The notes: generated from the letters alone by a model not told the origin. A stretch of DNA of 64,000 bases from Aldehydirespirator sp965116195 (GCA_965116195.1 OZ220491.1:372001-436000), one strand, 5' to 3'; positions 35,263 to 44,072 are shown, counted from the first letter of the stretch. Made by a program: numbers and translations.

Positions 35263-36538
35263 GATTCTCAAGGACGCCACGGCCAAGTCTGCGCACGGCT
35301 CTGACCCGGACCTGACGGAGCGTGTCCGCCAACTGATAGAGGACATCGAAACACGTGGCGAGACCGCCGTCCGCGAGATGTCCTCCGACTTTGACGACTG
35401 GCAACCTGACCAGTTCCAGCTGACACAGGAGCAGATCACAGAGATCGTCGCCGGTGTCAACCCGTCAACGATTGACGACATCCGGTTCGCCCAGACCCAG
35501 ATCCGGAACTTTGCCCGGGCTCAACTCGAAACGCTCACCGACCTTGAGGTCGAGACGCTGCCCGGTGTCACGCTCGGGCACAGGAACATCCCCGTTTCAG
35601 CGGTCGGTGCCTACGTGCCCGGCGGTCGATACCCGATGGTGGCCTCCGCGCACATGAGCGTGCTCACCGCCAAGGTGGCAGGAGTACCACGGGTCGCCGC
35701 CTGCACGCCTCCCATCAAAGGCTCGGTACCAGCCGAAACGGTCGCAGCGATGCACCTTGCGGGTGCCGACGAGATCTATCTGCTGGGTGGCGTACAAGCG
35801 GTGGCATCGCTGGCGCTCGGTACGGAGTTCGTTGATCCTGTCAACATCCTGGTGGGGCCCGGCAATGCCTATGTGGCTGAGGCCAAACGTCAACTGTATG
35901 GACGGGTCGGCATTGACCTGCTGGCCGGGCCCACCGAAACTCTGCTTCTGGCCGACGACACTGTTGACGGCGAGATCTGCGCAACCGATCTGTTGGGTCA
36001 GGCCGAGCACGGGCCCAGTTCACCTGCCGTGCTGCTCACCACCTCGCGTCAACTTGGTTTCGACACGCTGGCCCAGGTGGAGGCCCAACTCAAGACCCTG
36101 CCAACCGCCGACATAGCCGCCAGAGCATGGGCCGATTACGGGCGCGTGATCGTCTGCGACGACAACGCCGAGATGTTGGCACTGGCCGACGAACTCGCCT
36201 TTGAGCATGTCCAGGTGATGACGAGTGACGACGACTACTTCTTCGCCAACATGACCAACTACGGTGCCCTGTTCCTCGGGCCGATGACCAACGTCTCCTA
36301 TGGGGACAAGGTCATCGGCACCAACCACACGTTGCCCACTCAGGGGGCCGCTCGGTACACCGGTGGCCTGTGGGTGGGCAAGTTCATCAAGACGGTCACC
36401 TACCAGCGCATCACTGATCCTGCGTCAAGCGTGTTGATAGGTGAGTACTGCAGCCGCCTGTGCGCTATCGAGAACTTTGCCGGCCACCAAGCCCAAGCAG
36501 ACATTCGTGTCCGTCGTTACAGCGGGCGCTTTTCGTGA
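35255..36538 (+). CDS. histidinol dehydrogenase-family NAD-dependent dehydrogenase
   Basis: A 427-residue HisD-family enzyme. Zinc and catalytic residues typical of the family are visible: DLLGQAEHGP (Gln/His ligands), FEHVQV (Glu-His catalytic pair), SYGDKVIGTNHTLPT (Asp ligand) and NFAGHQAQ near the C-terminus (His ligand). The setting, a LacI-controlled sugar-type transporter locus without other his genes, argues for a catabolic relative such as HpsN (sulfopropanediol 3-dehydrogenase) rather than histidine synthesis. ATG 35255 is preferred to the upstream GTG because repeats precede it. The stop overlaps the first of two duplicated SDR starts (GTGA). Confidence 0.8.
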   Translation: MAEILKDATAKSAHGSDPDLTERVRQLIEDIETRGETAVREMSSDFDDWQPDQFQLTQEQITEIVAGVNPSTIDDIRFAQTQIRNFARAQLETLTDLEVETLPGVTLGHRNIPVSAVGAYVPGGRYPMVASAHMSVLTAKVAGVPRVAACTPPIKGSVPAETVAAMHLAGADEIYLLGGVQAVASLALGTEFVDPVNILVGPGNAYVAEAKRQLYGRVGIDLLAGPTETLLLADDTVDGEICATDLLGQAEHGPSSPAVLLTTSRQLGFDTLAQVEAQLKTLPTADIAARAWADYGRVIVCDDNAEMLALADELAFEHVQVMTSDDDYFFANMTNYGALFLGPMTNVSYGDKVIGTNHTLPTQGAARYTGGLWVGKFIKTVTYQRITDPASSVLIGEYCSRLCAIENFAGHQAQADIRVRRYSGRFS

Positions 36539-36704
36539 CTGCCCCGGTGATGGTGACCGGTGTGCCGCCACCCGCGGGGTCGGATCAGACATCTGGCAGC
36601 CGTTACAGCAGGTGCATTTCGTGACGGCTGCCGTGGTGATTGGTGCCACTGGCGGGGTCGGATCGGTTATCCGTGTGGGCGGTTACTGCGGGAGTTGTTT
36701 GTGA
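36535..36704 (+). repeat. two tandem copies of the HisD-family/SDR gene junction, each a coupled mini-ORF
   Basis: Mini-ORF 1 (36535-36624, 29 residues) starts in the HisD-family stop and ends in GTGA on mini-ORF 2 (36621-36704, 27 residues), which ends in GTGA on the real SDR start (36701). Each begins like the SDR (VTAAVVIGATGGVGSVI) and ends like the HisD-family tail (RYSRCIS against RYSGRFS). Spacings are 86 and 80 bp. Confidence 0.85.
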
Positions 36705-37438
36705 GTACTGCTGTGGTGACTGGTGCCACCGGCGGGATCGGATCGGCAATTGCGCATCGGCTGGCCAGGGACGGGTTCGCCGTCGTGGTGGGCTATCACA
36801 CCGCCGCCCATCGCGCCGAACGCTTGCTTGCAGACCTGCCTGGTTCGGGACACCGTGCCGCCCGTGTCTCGATTCTTGATCCGGCATCGCTCAATGATCT
36901 CGCGGAGTCTCTGCGTTCCGAAGTCGGTGCTGTGGATGTGCTTGTCAACTGCGCCGGTCTCACCCGTCCAGTGCCCCACGACGACCTTGACGGCCTTGAG
37001 GACGACTTGATTGACGAGATCTTTGCCACCAACTGGCGTGGCCCGTTTGCCACTATCCGGGCTCTGCGCCCGCTTCTTGATGCTGCCAACTCCGGAGTTG
37101 TGGTCAACATTTCTTCGGTGGCTGGCACAACCGGGCAGGGCTCGAACGTCGCCTACTGCGCGTCCAAGGCCGCGCTCGACTCAATGACCCGTTCGCTTGG
37201 GCGTGCGCTGGCACCGTCAATCCGTGTCGTGTCGGTCTCGCCGGGATGGGTGCTGGGTGAATATGCCGAACGAATGCCGCCTGAAATGCTGGAGGCCCAA
37301 CGTGAGGCCACGCCACTGCGTCGCCTGGCAACCGCCAACGATGTTGCTGCGGCAGTCAGCGCCGTAGTTGGTGACCTTCCGTTTACCACCGGCTCAATCG
37401 TCACAGTTGACGGCGGCCGACCGTTGGGGACTCTATGA
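36701..37438 (+). CDS. SDR-family oxidoreductase
   Basis: A 245-residue classical short-chain dehydrogenase. TGATGGIG near residues 7-14 binds the cofactor, NCAGLT lies near 86, the catalytic Ser is in NISSVAGT near 136, and YCASKAA near 150 has the Tyr and Lys; the C-terminus has TTGSIVTVDGG. The GTG start is fixed by the preceding GTGA junction and by two duplicated copies of the same start. It overlaps the bicupin gene by ATGA. It probably works with the HisD-family enzyme on the same carbon source. Confidence 0.87.
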   Translation: MSTAVVTGATGGIGSAIAHRLARDGFAVVVGYHTAAHRAERLLADLPGSGHRAARVSILDPASLNDLAESLRSEVGAVDVLVNCAGLTRPVPHDDLDGLEDDLIDEIFATNWRGPFATIRALRPLLDAANSGVVVNISSVAGTTGQGSNVAYCASKAALDSMTRSLGRALAPSIRVVSVSPGWVLGEYAERMPPEMLEAQREATPLRRLATANDVAAAVSAVVGDLPFTTGSIVTVDGGRPLGTL

Positions 37439-38787
37439 CGACATCACCTTTTGCCCACCACGCCGACAACGCCCACCACGCCCACAATGCCGACCATCAT
37501 GCCCACAATGCCGACCATGCCCACAATGCCGGCCACGCCCACAATGCCGACCATGCCCACCTCGCCGACCATGCCCACAATGCCGGCCACGCCCACAATG
37601 CCGGCCATGCCCACCTCGCCGGCCGTGCCCACCACGCCGGCCACGCCGACAACGCCCACCACACCAACGAGGTCATCGTCAGCGAGGCCGAGGTTGATCG
37701 GCGTGTCATTGAACCCGACCAGTTTGTCGCCGACACAGCGGCATTTGTTGATGTCCGCTTGGACGGGTCGGCTGGAAAGGCCAGCTACTCATTCATCGGG
37801 CCCGGTGTCTCTGAGAATGCCGATCAGGTGATGAATCTCACCGAGCCCCACGGTTTCAGCGTCGGGGGAGCGTGTATGCCCAACGGTGTCATCAACAACC
37901 AGCACATGCACTACACCGCCGAGGTGTTCATCTGCACGCGCGGCACGTGGCAGATGCGGCTCGGTCAACACGGCGATCAACGAGTCAACATCGGCCCGAA
38001 CACGGTGTTCTCTGTACCACCCTGGGTGTTTCGTGGCTTTCAGAATGTCGGTGGTGACGATGCCTGGCTCTTCGCGGTGCTCGGTGGCGACGACACCGGC
38101 GGTCTCTTGTGGGCACCGCAGGTCTTGGAGGCTGCAGCAGCCACGGGCCTGCACCTCTCGCCGGACCATGTGGTTCTGGACGAGCGAGCCGGTGACCGGA
38201 TCACCGACACGATCGGCCCGGTTGATGAGTCCCGCCTGGTCGAACTCGACAGCTACACCGATGAGGAGATCAGTCAACTGATTGTCACCGCTGACCAACT
38301 CCAGTGGTCAAGCGCTGCACTGTTGTCGGGGGTGCTGCCCGGTCACGCCAGCGCCATGGCACCCGTCATCGGTTTCGGACTCACCGAGGATCGTAGGCAG
38401 CGGCCACCCATCTGGACACCTCACGGGTTCACCCTCGAATGGCTCCGGCTGGAGCCTGGTGCCTCATCCGGGCTTCACCGGATCAATCAGCCTCAGGTGC
38501 TGTTGTTGCTGGAGGGCGGGTGGCAGATTTCCTACAACCGAGGTGACGACCAAGTGTCACGCAAAGTGGCGGAGGGTTCGGTGGTCTCGGTGCCTGCCGG
38601 TTGCTGGCGTGACTTCTTGAACATCGGTTCAACACCTGCAACCTGCGCGGTTGTGTGCGGGGGTGATGAGCGTGCCAGAGCCGAGTGGGACTCCGTGGTG
38701 ACGGCGGCCGCTTTTGATCTTGGATGGTCCCACGATGCCAATGGGTATCTGGCTCCCGTGAACCTGCTCAGAGGAGCAGTTTCGTGA
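37435..38787 (+). CDS. bicupin protein with histidine-rich repeat N-terminus
   Basis: A 450-residue protein. Residues about 5-75 are a His-rich repeat (units such as AHNADH and AHLAGH), then come two cupin domains. The first has the metal-site pattern NNQHMHYTAEVFICTRG near 157-173 with later PPWVFRGFQN; the second has SGLHRINQPQVLLLLEGG near 344-361, where several ligands are replaced. Cupins of this kind are often isomerases or dioxygenases of small acids or sugars. The His-rich segment could bind zinc or nickel. The gene begins in the SDR stop (ATGA), and its stop starts another bridging ORF (GTGA at 38784). Confidence 0.7.
   Translation: MTTSPFAHHADNAHHAHNADHHAHNADHAHNAGHAHNADHAHLADHAHNAGHAHNAGHAHLAGRAHHAGHADNAHHTNEVIVSEAEVDRRVIEPDQFVADTAAFVDVRLDGSAGKASYSFIGPGVSENADQVMNLTEPHGFSVGGACMPNGVINNQHMHYTAEVFICTRGTWQMRLGQHGDQRVNIGPNTVFSVPPWVFRGFQNVGGDDAWLFAVLGGDDTGGLLWAPQVLEAAAATGLHLSPDHVVLDERAGDRITDTIGPVDESRLVELDSYTDEEISQLIVTADQLQWSSAALLSGVLPGHASAMAPVIGFGLTEDRRQRPPIWTPHGFTLEWLRLEPGASSGLHRINQPQVLLLLEGGWQISYNRGDDQVSRKVAEGSVVSVPAGCWRDFLNIGSTPATCAVVCGGDERARAEWDSVVTAAAFDLGWSHDANGYLAPVNLLRGAVS
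37447..37668 (+). repeat. in-frame minisatellite encoding His-rich repeats
   Basis: About a dozen 18-bp units of the type gcccacaatgccgaccat, in phase with the bicupin reading frame, encode A-H-[NL]-A-[DG]-H. Variation (aat/ctc, gac/ggc) keeps His at fixed spacing, so the repeat is under coding constraint or recently expanded. Confidence 0.8.
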
Positions 38788-39054
38788 CCGTGACAGCGAC
38801 CTTGACCGTGGTCAAAGACGTACCGCGTTCAACGACCAACCTACCAGCGCCCGACCTGCGGGAAGTGCGATTGTTCGGCACTACGGATAATGAGCACTGG
38901 ACGTTCAACGGCCAACCTACCAGCGCCCGACCTGCGGGTACCCGTAAGGGGTTGCGGCTGCATTGTTGGTTGTTGCAGCGAGCGACCAATCAGCCAGCGC
39001 CCGACTTGTGGGTGTCATGAGGAAGCTGGTTTAAAGATGTGCAAACAACCATAA
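38784..39054 (+). repeat. bridging ORF and threefold repeat between the cupin and binding-protein genes
   Basis: A 78-codon ORF starts in the cupin stop (GTGA, 38784) and ends at 39020 in ATGA on a 5-codon ORF (39017-39034), which is followed by another (39037-39054). Inside it ccaacctaccagcgcccga recurs at 38836 and 38912 and, degenerate, at 38986 (spacings 76 and 74). No conserved protein is recognised in the gap. Confidence 0.65.
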
Positions 39055-39073
39055 GACCCTAGGAGGTATCACT

Positions 39074-40597
39074 ATGAGCACAACAAAGCAAAGGTGGTGG
39101 CGACTACTCGCCGTCTTCTTTGCGTTCACCCTCATCACCGCCGCCTGTGGCGACGACGACTCAGATGATTCTGTTGACGCTGGCACAGGCGGAGGAACCG
39201 AGGAACCGGCAGCAAGCGAGCCAGCGCCCGCGCCCGAGCCCGAGGATATGACCGAGCCGGATCCAGATGAAATGCCGGAGCCTGAGCCCGATGAAATGCC
39301 GGAGCCTGAGCCTGATGACATGTCCGAGTCTGAGCCTGAAGACATGCCAGATCCCGAACCGGAGCCTGAACCCGAAGAGATGATGAGCATGATCTCGGAC
39401 GACTGCCCGATCCCGGAGCCGGCTGAGTCAGTCTCAATCGATCTGATGGGTTGGGAGTTTCCTGTGACGGCGCAATATGCCGAGGAGTTTGAGGAGTGCG
39501 ACAGCGACAACCTGTCGGTGAATGTCCAGCTCCTTGCTTCGCAGGATGCGCAAGACCAGATCACCCTTGATCTCGGTACCGGGTCACCGGAATTCGAGAT
39601 CGTGCAGGTGACCAACTCGACAGCAGGGACACACGCAGACAATCTGCTGGATCTCACGCCCTATATCGAGCAGTACTCCGATCAGTTCGGTCTGGGCGAC
39701 ATCTCAGACGCGATGTGGGCATCGGGCACGGTCAATGGCCGGGTGCTCGGTGTGCCGGTCATCAGCAACACGCGGCATTTCTTCTACAACGCCAAGATTC
39801 TGGCTGACAATGGAGTCACGCCGCCCACCACATTTGCCGAACTCATCGAGGCCTGCGGCACGTTGCGTGAGGCGGGTTATGACGATCCGTTCAACATAAA
39901 CGTGAGTGCAGGTTGGGCCGTTGATCTGGAGTTCCACGACATCATCAAGTCCCTCGGAGGTGCCTACTTCAACGACGACAACTCGCCGGCTTTCAACTCT
40001 GCTGAAGGTCTGGCTGCGGTTGAGCATCTGATAGCGGTACGTGACGCTTGCATGAGCGACGCCGGTCGCACGTTCAGCATTGACGACGCCGAGGCTGCAC
40101 TGCGGGCAGGCGAACTTCCCATGGCGCAGATCTGGGCATCGCGGGCCGCGGCGATGGACGACGAGGAGAGTTCGTTGGTTGTCGGGCAAATCGAGTTCAC
40201 CCCGGCGCTCTACACCGAGGCAGGTTCGTTGGGTACCGGTTCAGCTTTCGTTGACCTGTATGCGATCCCGGCCGACACCTCTGTTGACCCGGAGATCATA
40301 TTCCATGTGATCATGGCTGCAACCGATCTCGAAAGCCAGAATGCTGCTGCGGAACATGCCGCGGTCTCACGTTCGAGTGCAAGCAACCCGAACGGTCCAC
40401 GCAACTCGGTTGCCTTGGTTCAGAGCATCGCCGAGGGTGTCGGTGCCGCACCCAAGAATCCAGCACTGCCACTCATGCAGGGTGCCATCGGCGAAGCACT
40501 GCTTGAGGTGCTCCAGAACGATGCCGATCCGGCGACGGCTCTGGCCGGTGCTGAGACGCGTTATATCGACGAGGCCACTGCCGCAGGGTTCATGTAA
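39074..40597 (+). CDS. ABC transporter substrate-binding lipoprotein (sugar type) with Glu/Pro-rich linker
   Basis: A 507-residue solute-binding protein with a signal peptide (TKQRWWRLLAVFFAFTLI) and lipobox TAAC. A linker of about 60 residues rich in PEPDEMPEPE units follows, then the binding domain (LAVFFAF-distal; segments VQVTNSTAGTHADNLLDLT, WASGTVNGRVLGVPVISNT). The ribosome site ctaggaggta is strong. It feeds the permeases at 40793 and 41653. The end of the gene is locally duplicated: gccgcagggttcatgtaa is followed at once by gccgcagggttcatgtag. Confidence 0.88.
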   Translation: MSTTKQRWWRLLAVFFAFTLITAACGDDDSDDSVDAGTGGGTEEPAASEPAPAPEPEDMTEPDPDEMPEPEPDEMPEPEPDDMSESEPEDMPDPEPEPEPEEMMSMISDDCPIPEPAESVSIDLMGWEFPVTAQYAEEFEECDSDNLSVNVQLLASQDAQDQITLDLGTGSPEFEIVQVTNSTAGTHADNLLDLTPYIEQYSDQFGLGDISDAMWASGTVNGRVLGVPVISNTRHFFYNAKILADNGVTPPTTFAELIEACGTLREAGYDDPFNINVSAGWAVDLEFHDIIKSLGGAYFNDDNSPAFNSAEGLAAVEHLIAVRDACMSDAGRTFSIDDAEAALRAGELPMAQIWASRAAAMDDEESSLVVGQIEFTPALYTEAGSLGTGSAFVDLYAIPADTSVDPEIIFHVIMAATDLESQNAAAEHAAVSRSSASNPNGPRNSVALVQSIAEGVGAAPKNPALPLMQGAIGEALLEVLQNDADPATALAGAETRYIDEATAAGFM

Positions 40598-40679
40598 GCC
40601 GCAGGGTTCATGTAGAGAGTGGGTAGACCGCTCATATGAACAGCTTGCATGTTTATATGAGCAGGTTGCAGGCAACCCT

Positions 40680-40706
40680 GGGGTCGGCACGTTTTGTGTC
40701 GGCCCC
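40680..40706 (+). terminator. hairpin between binding-protein and permease genes (attenuator-like)
   Basis: GGGGTCGGCAC and GTGTCGGCCCC form an 11-bp stem with two G-U pairs around the loop gtttt. It has no U-run. Placed after the binding-protein gene, it could protect that message or reduce read-through so that more binding protein than permease is made. Confidence 0.5.
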
Positions 40707-40792
40707 GGCGGTGCCCTCTTGATTGGGGTATTTCCGCTGGAATATCGATTCAGAACAGGACACGGGACAAGCGTGAAGAGAAGGGGGAGCAG

Positions 40793-41656
40793 GTGAACAG
40801 GCGGACATTTGCCTGGTTTACGTGGCCCAGCGTGCTGGTCATGAGCGCGCTCATGGTGTTCCCGCTCGTCACCACAATCTTTTTGTCGTTCAACCGTATC
40901 TTCCTGCGCGACCTGTCCAGTCGAGAGTGGATCGGATTCGAGAACTACACCGATGTCTTGTCGGATCCGGATTTCTGGGCGGCGTTCCGGCTCACCATTC
41001 TTTTCATCGCCGTTGTCGTCCCGGCCCACCTCATCTTGGGACTGGGTGTAGCCAACCTGCTCGACAGGGTCAAGTGCGCACGGGGCTTTTACCTTGCCGC
41101 ATTGCTGTTGCCGTTCATCGTCACGCCTGTGGTGAGCACTCTGCTGGTCCGTGACCTGTTTGATCGTGGCGGTCTTCTCAGTTGGTTGTGGGAGGTTTTC
41201 ACCGACGATCCCTTCGTGATCAACTCCGGCAACGTGAAGTGGATCATCATCCTTCATGGCATCTGGTCAATCACCCCGTTCGCCATGGTCACCTTCTTTG
41301 CCGGCTTGCAGACCCTGCCCGAAGAACGCGTTGAGGCCGCTGACATGGACGGTGCCGGCTTCTGGGCCAAGCAGCGATTTGTGGTGATACCGCATCTGCG
41401 GGCACTGATCATCTTCGTTTTGCTCATCACCATCATGGACGCATACCGAGTGTTTGACAGTTCTTTCGTGTTTGGACAAAGCGTGGGCCAGTCCGCTCAC
41501 ACCTTGTCGGTCTACAACTACACCACTGCGCTCAGTTCCCAGATCGGCCGAATCGGTAAAGGCAACGCCATTGCGGTGCTCATGGTCATCGGTATCTTCG
41601 TGGTGCTTATCCCGTTCCTGCGCAAATCCTACCAGGAACAGATCGCTGAACGATGA
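40793..41656 (+). CDS. ABC sugar-type permease (MalF-like)
   Basis: A 287-residue membrane permease with six predicted helices. The EAA loop is ERVEAADMDGAGFWAKQRFV near residues 178-197. GTG 40793 is chosen because agggggag lies just upstream, a 7-codon ORF ends on it (GTGA), and the first membrane helix follows directly (TWPSVLVMSALMVFPL). The next permease begins in its stop codon (ATGA). Confidence 0.88.
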   Translation: MNRRTFAWFTWPSVLVMSALMVFPLVTTIFLSFNRIFLRDLSSREWIGFENYTDVLSDPDFWAAFRLTILFIAVVVPAHLILGLGVANLLDRVKCARGFYLAALLLPFIVTPVVSTLLVRDLFDRGGLLSWLWEVFTDDPFVINSGNVKWIIILHGIWSITPFAMVTFFAGLQTLPEERVEAADMDGAGFWAKQRFVVIPHLRALIIFVLLITIMDAYRVFDSSFVFGQSVGQSAHTLSVYNYTTALSSQIGRIGKGNAIAVLMVIGIFVVLIPFLRKSYQEQIAER

Positions 41657-42657
41657 CGCAACTACGCGCCGCTGTCAAGACACTGGGTATTCACACCACG
41701 CTGCTGATTGCGGTCGCCGTCAGCAGCGTGCCTTTCTACTGGGCTGCGCAAAACTCCATCAAGTTTACCCGCGACACGATCAAGCGTACGCCGACCCTGT
41801 GGAGTTTTGACATCACCGCCGATCCGTACCGCAAGTTCTGGTTCCGCAACGAAGAGCAGAACATGTGGCAGGTCGGTCTGTTCTTTGTTGTGCTGATCGC
41901 GGTTGTCGCAATGCTGGTGTGGGTCTCACGGCGGGCCGAGACGACTTGGCCATGGAACCTGGGCATTGCGTTCACGGTGTGGGTTGCGTTGCAGATGTTT
42001 CCGAATTTGTTCGACATGAACCGGGAGCTTGACTACTTTGTCAACTCGGTGTTTGTCACCGTTCTTACTGTGATCATCTCGATATCGATAGGATTGCTTG
42101 CTGGTTATGGTTTGGCCCGTTATTCGGGACTGTCAGGGGCTGTGATCCTGATTGTGGCACTTGCCTTCCGAGCGCTGCCGCGCACGGCCTTTGTATTGCC
42201 TTATTTCATTGTCGCCAAAGAACTGGGCATCCTGGATTCGCGGCTTGTGATCGTCTTGGCGCTCGTGTCAGTCAATCAGCCGTTCACCATATGGATGTTG
42301 CGCAGTTTCTTCATGGAAGTGCCTCGTGAGATTGAAGAGGCTGCCATGATGGACGGTGCCACTCGCTTCCAGGCGTTTCGTATGGTCGTGATACCGGTGA
42401 TGTGGCCCGGCATTATCGCCACTGCATTGTTCACGATGTTGTTGGCCTACAACGAGTTCCTGTTCGTGCGTGTGTTGGCTGTCACTGAGTGGACGCTGCC
42501 GGTGGCGATGTCTGCGCTGACCGGTGGCGAGAGCACCACCACGCTCACCGAGGCCGCCGCGGCTTCGGTGTCGATCACCCTGCCCATCGTGATCGTGATC
42601 ATAGTGTTCCAGAAGCACCTGGTGAAAGGACTGCGAGCAGGAGCCGTCAAGGGATGA
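41653..42657 (+). CDS. ABC sugar-type permease (MalG-like)
   Basis: A 334-residue partner permease. The EAA loop reads EIEEAAMMDGATRFQAFRMV near residues 228-247, followed by the PVMWPGIIATALFTMLLAYN helix. A loop of roughly 60 residues with an extra membrane segment between helices 1 and 2 (EQNMWQVGLFFVVLIAVVAM) makes it longer than the usual 280. Its stop is the first ATGA of the 71-bp tandem repeat that follows. Confidence 0.88.
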   Translation: MTQLRAAVKTLGIHTTLLIAVAVSSVPFYWAAQNSIKFTRDTIKRTPTLWSFDITADPYRKFWFRNEEQNMWQVGLFFVVLIAVVAMLVWVSRRAETTWPWNLGIAFTVWVALQMFPNLFDMNRELDYFVNSVFVTVLTVIISISIGLLAGYGLARYSGLSGAVILIVALAFRALPRTAFVLPYFIVAKELGILDSRLVIVLALVSVNQPFTIWMLRSFFMEVPREIEEAAMMDGATRFQAFRMVVIPVMWPGIIATALFTMLLAYNEFLFVRVLAVTEWTLPVAMSALTGGESTTTLTEAAAASVSITLPIVIVIIVFQKHLVKGLRAGAVKG

Positions 42658-42866
42658 GTTCGGTGCCTCGGCATGATCCTGCCCGGCTACTCGGAACAGT
42701 TGCCAGTGAAGGGAGGTGTGACTGATGAGTTCGGTGCCTCGGCATGATCCTGCCCGGCTACTCGGAACAGTTGCCAGTGAAGGGAGGTGTGACTGATGAG
42801 TTCGGTGCCTCGGCATGATCCTGCCCGGCTACTTGGAACAGTTGCCAGTGAAGGGAGGTGTGACTG
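42654..42866 (+). repeat. three near-identical 71-bp repeats of the SnoaL gene start with RBS
   Basis: ATGAGTTCGGTGCCTCGGCA starts at 42654, 42725 and 42796, with the real gene start at 42867: spacings 71, 71 and 71. The units differ by about one base. Each contains aagggaggtgtgact before the next ATG and a 23-codon ORF ending TGATGA over it, so ribosomes could pass from the permease to the SnoaL gene in steps. Confidence 0.9.
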
Positions 42867-44072
42867 ATGAGTTCGGTGCTTCAGCATGCCAAGGCGGTTG
42901 TAAGTGACCATCTTGCTGCGATTGACAGCGCTCCAACACAAGCACTGGCTGATGTAATCGCCGACGGAGTGAGCGATGACTATCGCTGGCGGGGAGTGCA
43001 TCCCTTTGATGAACTTGATGGTGCCGAGGCGGTCACGGCAGGTTTCTGGATGCCGCTGCGCCGAGCATTCTCACCGCTGCAACGCCGACCGGATGTCTTT
43101 CTTGCTGGTGAGAACACTGCTGATGAGGACGGATCGGCTCGGGGCAATCAAAGCGTCAATGATGCCCTTGTCAGTGATAACACTGCCGACGAGGACGGAT
43201 CGGCTCGGGGCACTCCAGGTGTCAACGATGCCTGTATCGGCGAGAACACTGTCGGCGAGGGCGTGTGGGTGTGTGAGATGGGTCACTTGCTGGGATTGTT
43301 TGACGAGCCGTGGTTGGCCATCCCTCCAACTCACCGGATGTGTTTTCTGCGTTACGCGCAGTTTCATCAGGTCGCCGGAGACTTGATTGTCGAATCAGCT
43401 TTCTTTACTGATGTGATCAGCGTCATGCGCCAAGCGGGCCGGTACCCGCTGCCACCGGCAACCGGTTCCTCGCACATCCAACCGGGTCCGCTGACCCACG
43501 ACGGCCTGCTCTACGACGAACAGGACGCGGTAGCAGGCAAGGAGACGATGGCACTCGTTGATCGCATGATCGACGACCTGAGCGAGGCCAACCGGATCGG
43601 CAATGAGACAGGTGACAACCGCGTCCCCCGTGAGGTGCTGACCCAGACCTGGCACGAGGACATGATCTGGTCGGGTCCCGACGGGATCGGAGCGACCTAC
43701 ACCATTGACCGGTATCAGCAACAGCACCAACACCCGTTCCGGTTCAACTTGTCCGACAAGACCTTCAACGGTCACGTTGCCCGATTTGCCGAAGGCAATT
43801 ACGCGTGCTTCTTCGGCTGGCCGAACCTCACCAACACGGCCACAGGCGGGTTTCTGGGCATGACGGGTTCGGACACATCCGCCGACATGCGAGTCGTTGA
43901 TGTCTATCGCCGAGACGGCGACAAGCTTGCCGAGAACTGGGTTTTCATTGACCTGCTCCACTGGCTCGGCATGCAGGGTCTTGATGTCCTCGCTCGAATG
44001 CGACAACTGAATGGAGAGACCCAGTGGACAGATGGGAGAAGTACGATGGCTGAGGTGAAATCTGATGGCTGA
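42867..44072 (+). CDS. tandem-domain SnoaL/NTF2-like protein, paralogue 1
   Basis: A 401-residue protein with two SnoaL-like (NTF2 fold) halves, a fold used by polyketide cyclases, isomerases and small-molecule binding proteins. It is related to the two proteins at 45353 and 46436: VISVMRQAGRYPLPP here matches ILSVMRQAGYEVLPP there, and the C-terminal halves share ENW-[VI]-x-IDL. Residues about 80-128 are an in-frame insertion of 66-bp repeats (aacactgc at 43113, 43179 and 43245; ADEDGSARG twice) absent from the paralogues. The start follows aagggagg. The gene ends overlapping the ATPase start. Confidence 0.75.
   Translation: MSSVLQHAKAVVSDHLAAIDSAPTQALADVIADGVSDDYRWRGVHPFDELDGAEAVTAGFWMPLRRAFSPLQRRPDVFLAGENTADEDGSARGNQSVNDALVSDNTADEDGSARGTPGVNDACIGENTVGEGVWVCEMGHLLGLFDEPWLAIPPTHRMCFLRYAQFHQVAGDLIVESAFFTDVISVMRQAGRYPLPPATGSSHIQPGPLTHDGLLYDEQDAVAGKETMALVDRMIDDLSEANRIGNETGDNRVPREVLTQTWHEDMIWSGPDGIGATYTIDRYQQQHQHPFRFNLSDKTFNGHVARFAEGNYACFFGWPNLTNTATGGFLGMTGSDTSADMRVVDVYRRDGDKLAENWVFIDLLHWLGMQGLDVLARMRQLNGETQWTDGRSTMAEVKSDG

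Noticed and set aside
35255..36538. Histidine-biosynthesis hisD
   Set aside because: No other his genes are near, and it sits in a LacI-controlled importer locus between lacI and an SDR; a catabolic HisD-family enzyme is more likely.
37444..37662. Reverse-strand Gly/Val repeat ORF
   Set aside because: It is the complement of the His-rich minisatellite and has no start region or homology of its own.
37447..37668. CRISPR-like or other spaced repeat array
   Set aside because: The 18-bp units are contiguous and in frame with the bicupin gene, with no unique spacers and no cas genes; it is a coding minisatellite.
42654..42866. CRISPR or integron attC-like array
   Set aside because: The 71-bp units are head-to-tail copies containing RBS and start codon, with no spacers, no palindromic attC arms and no integrase.
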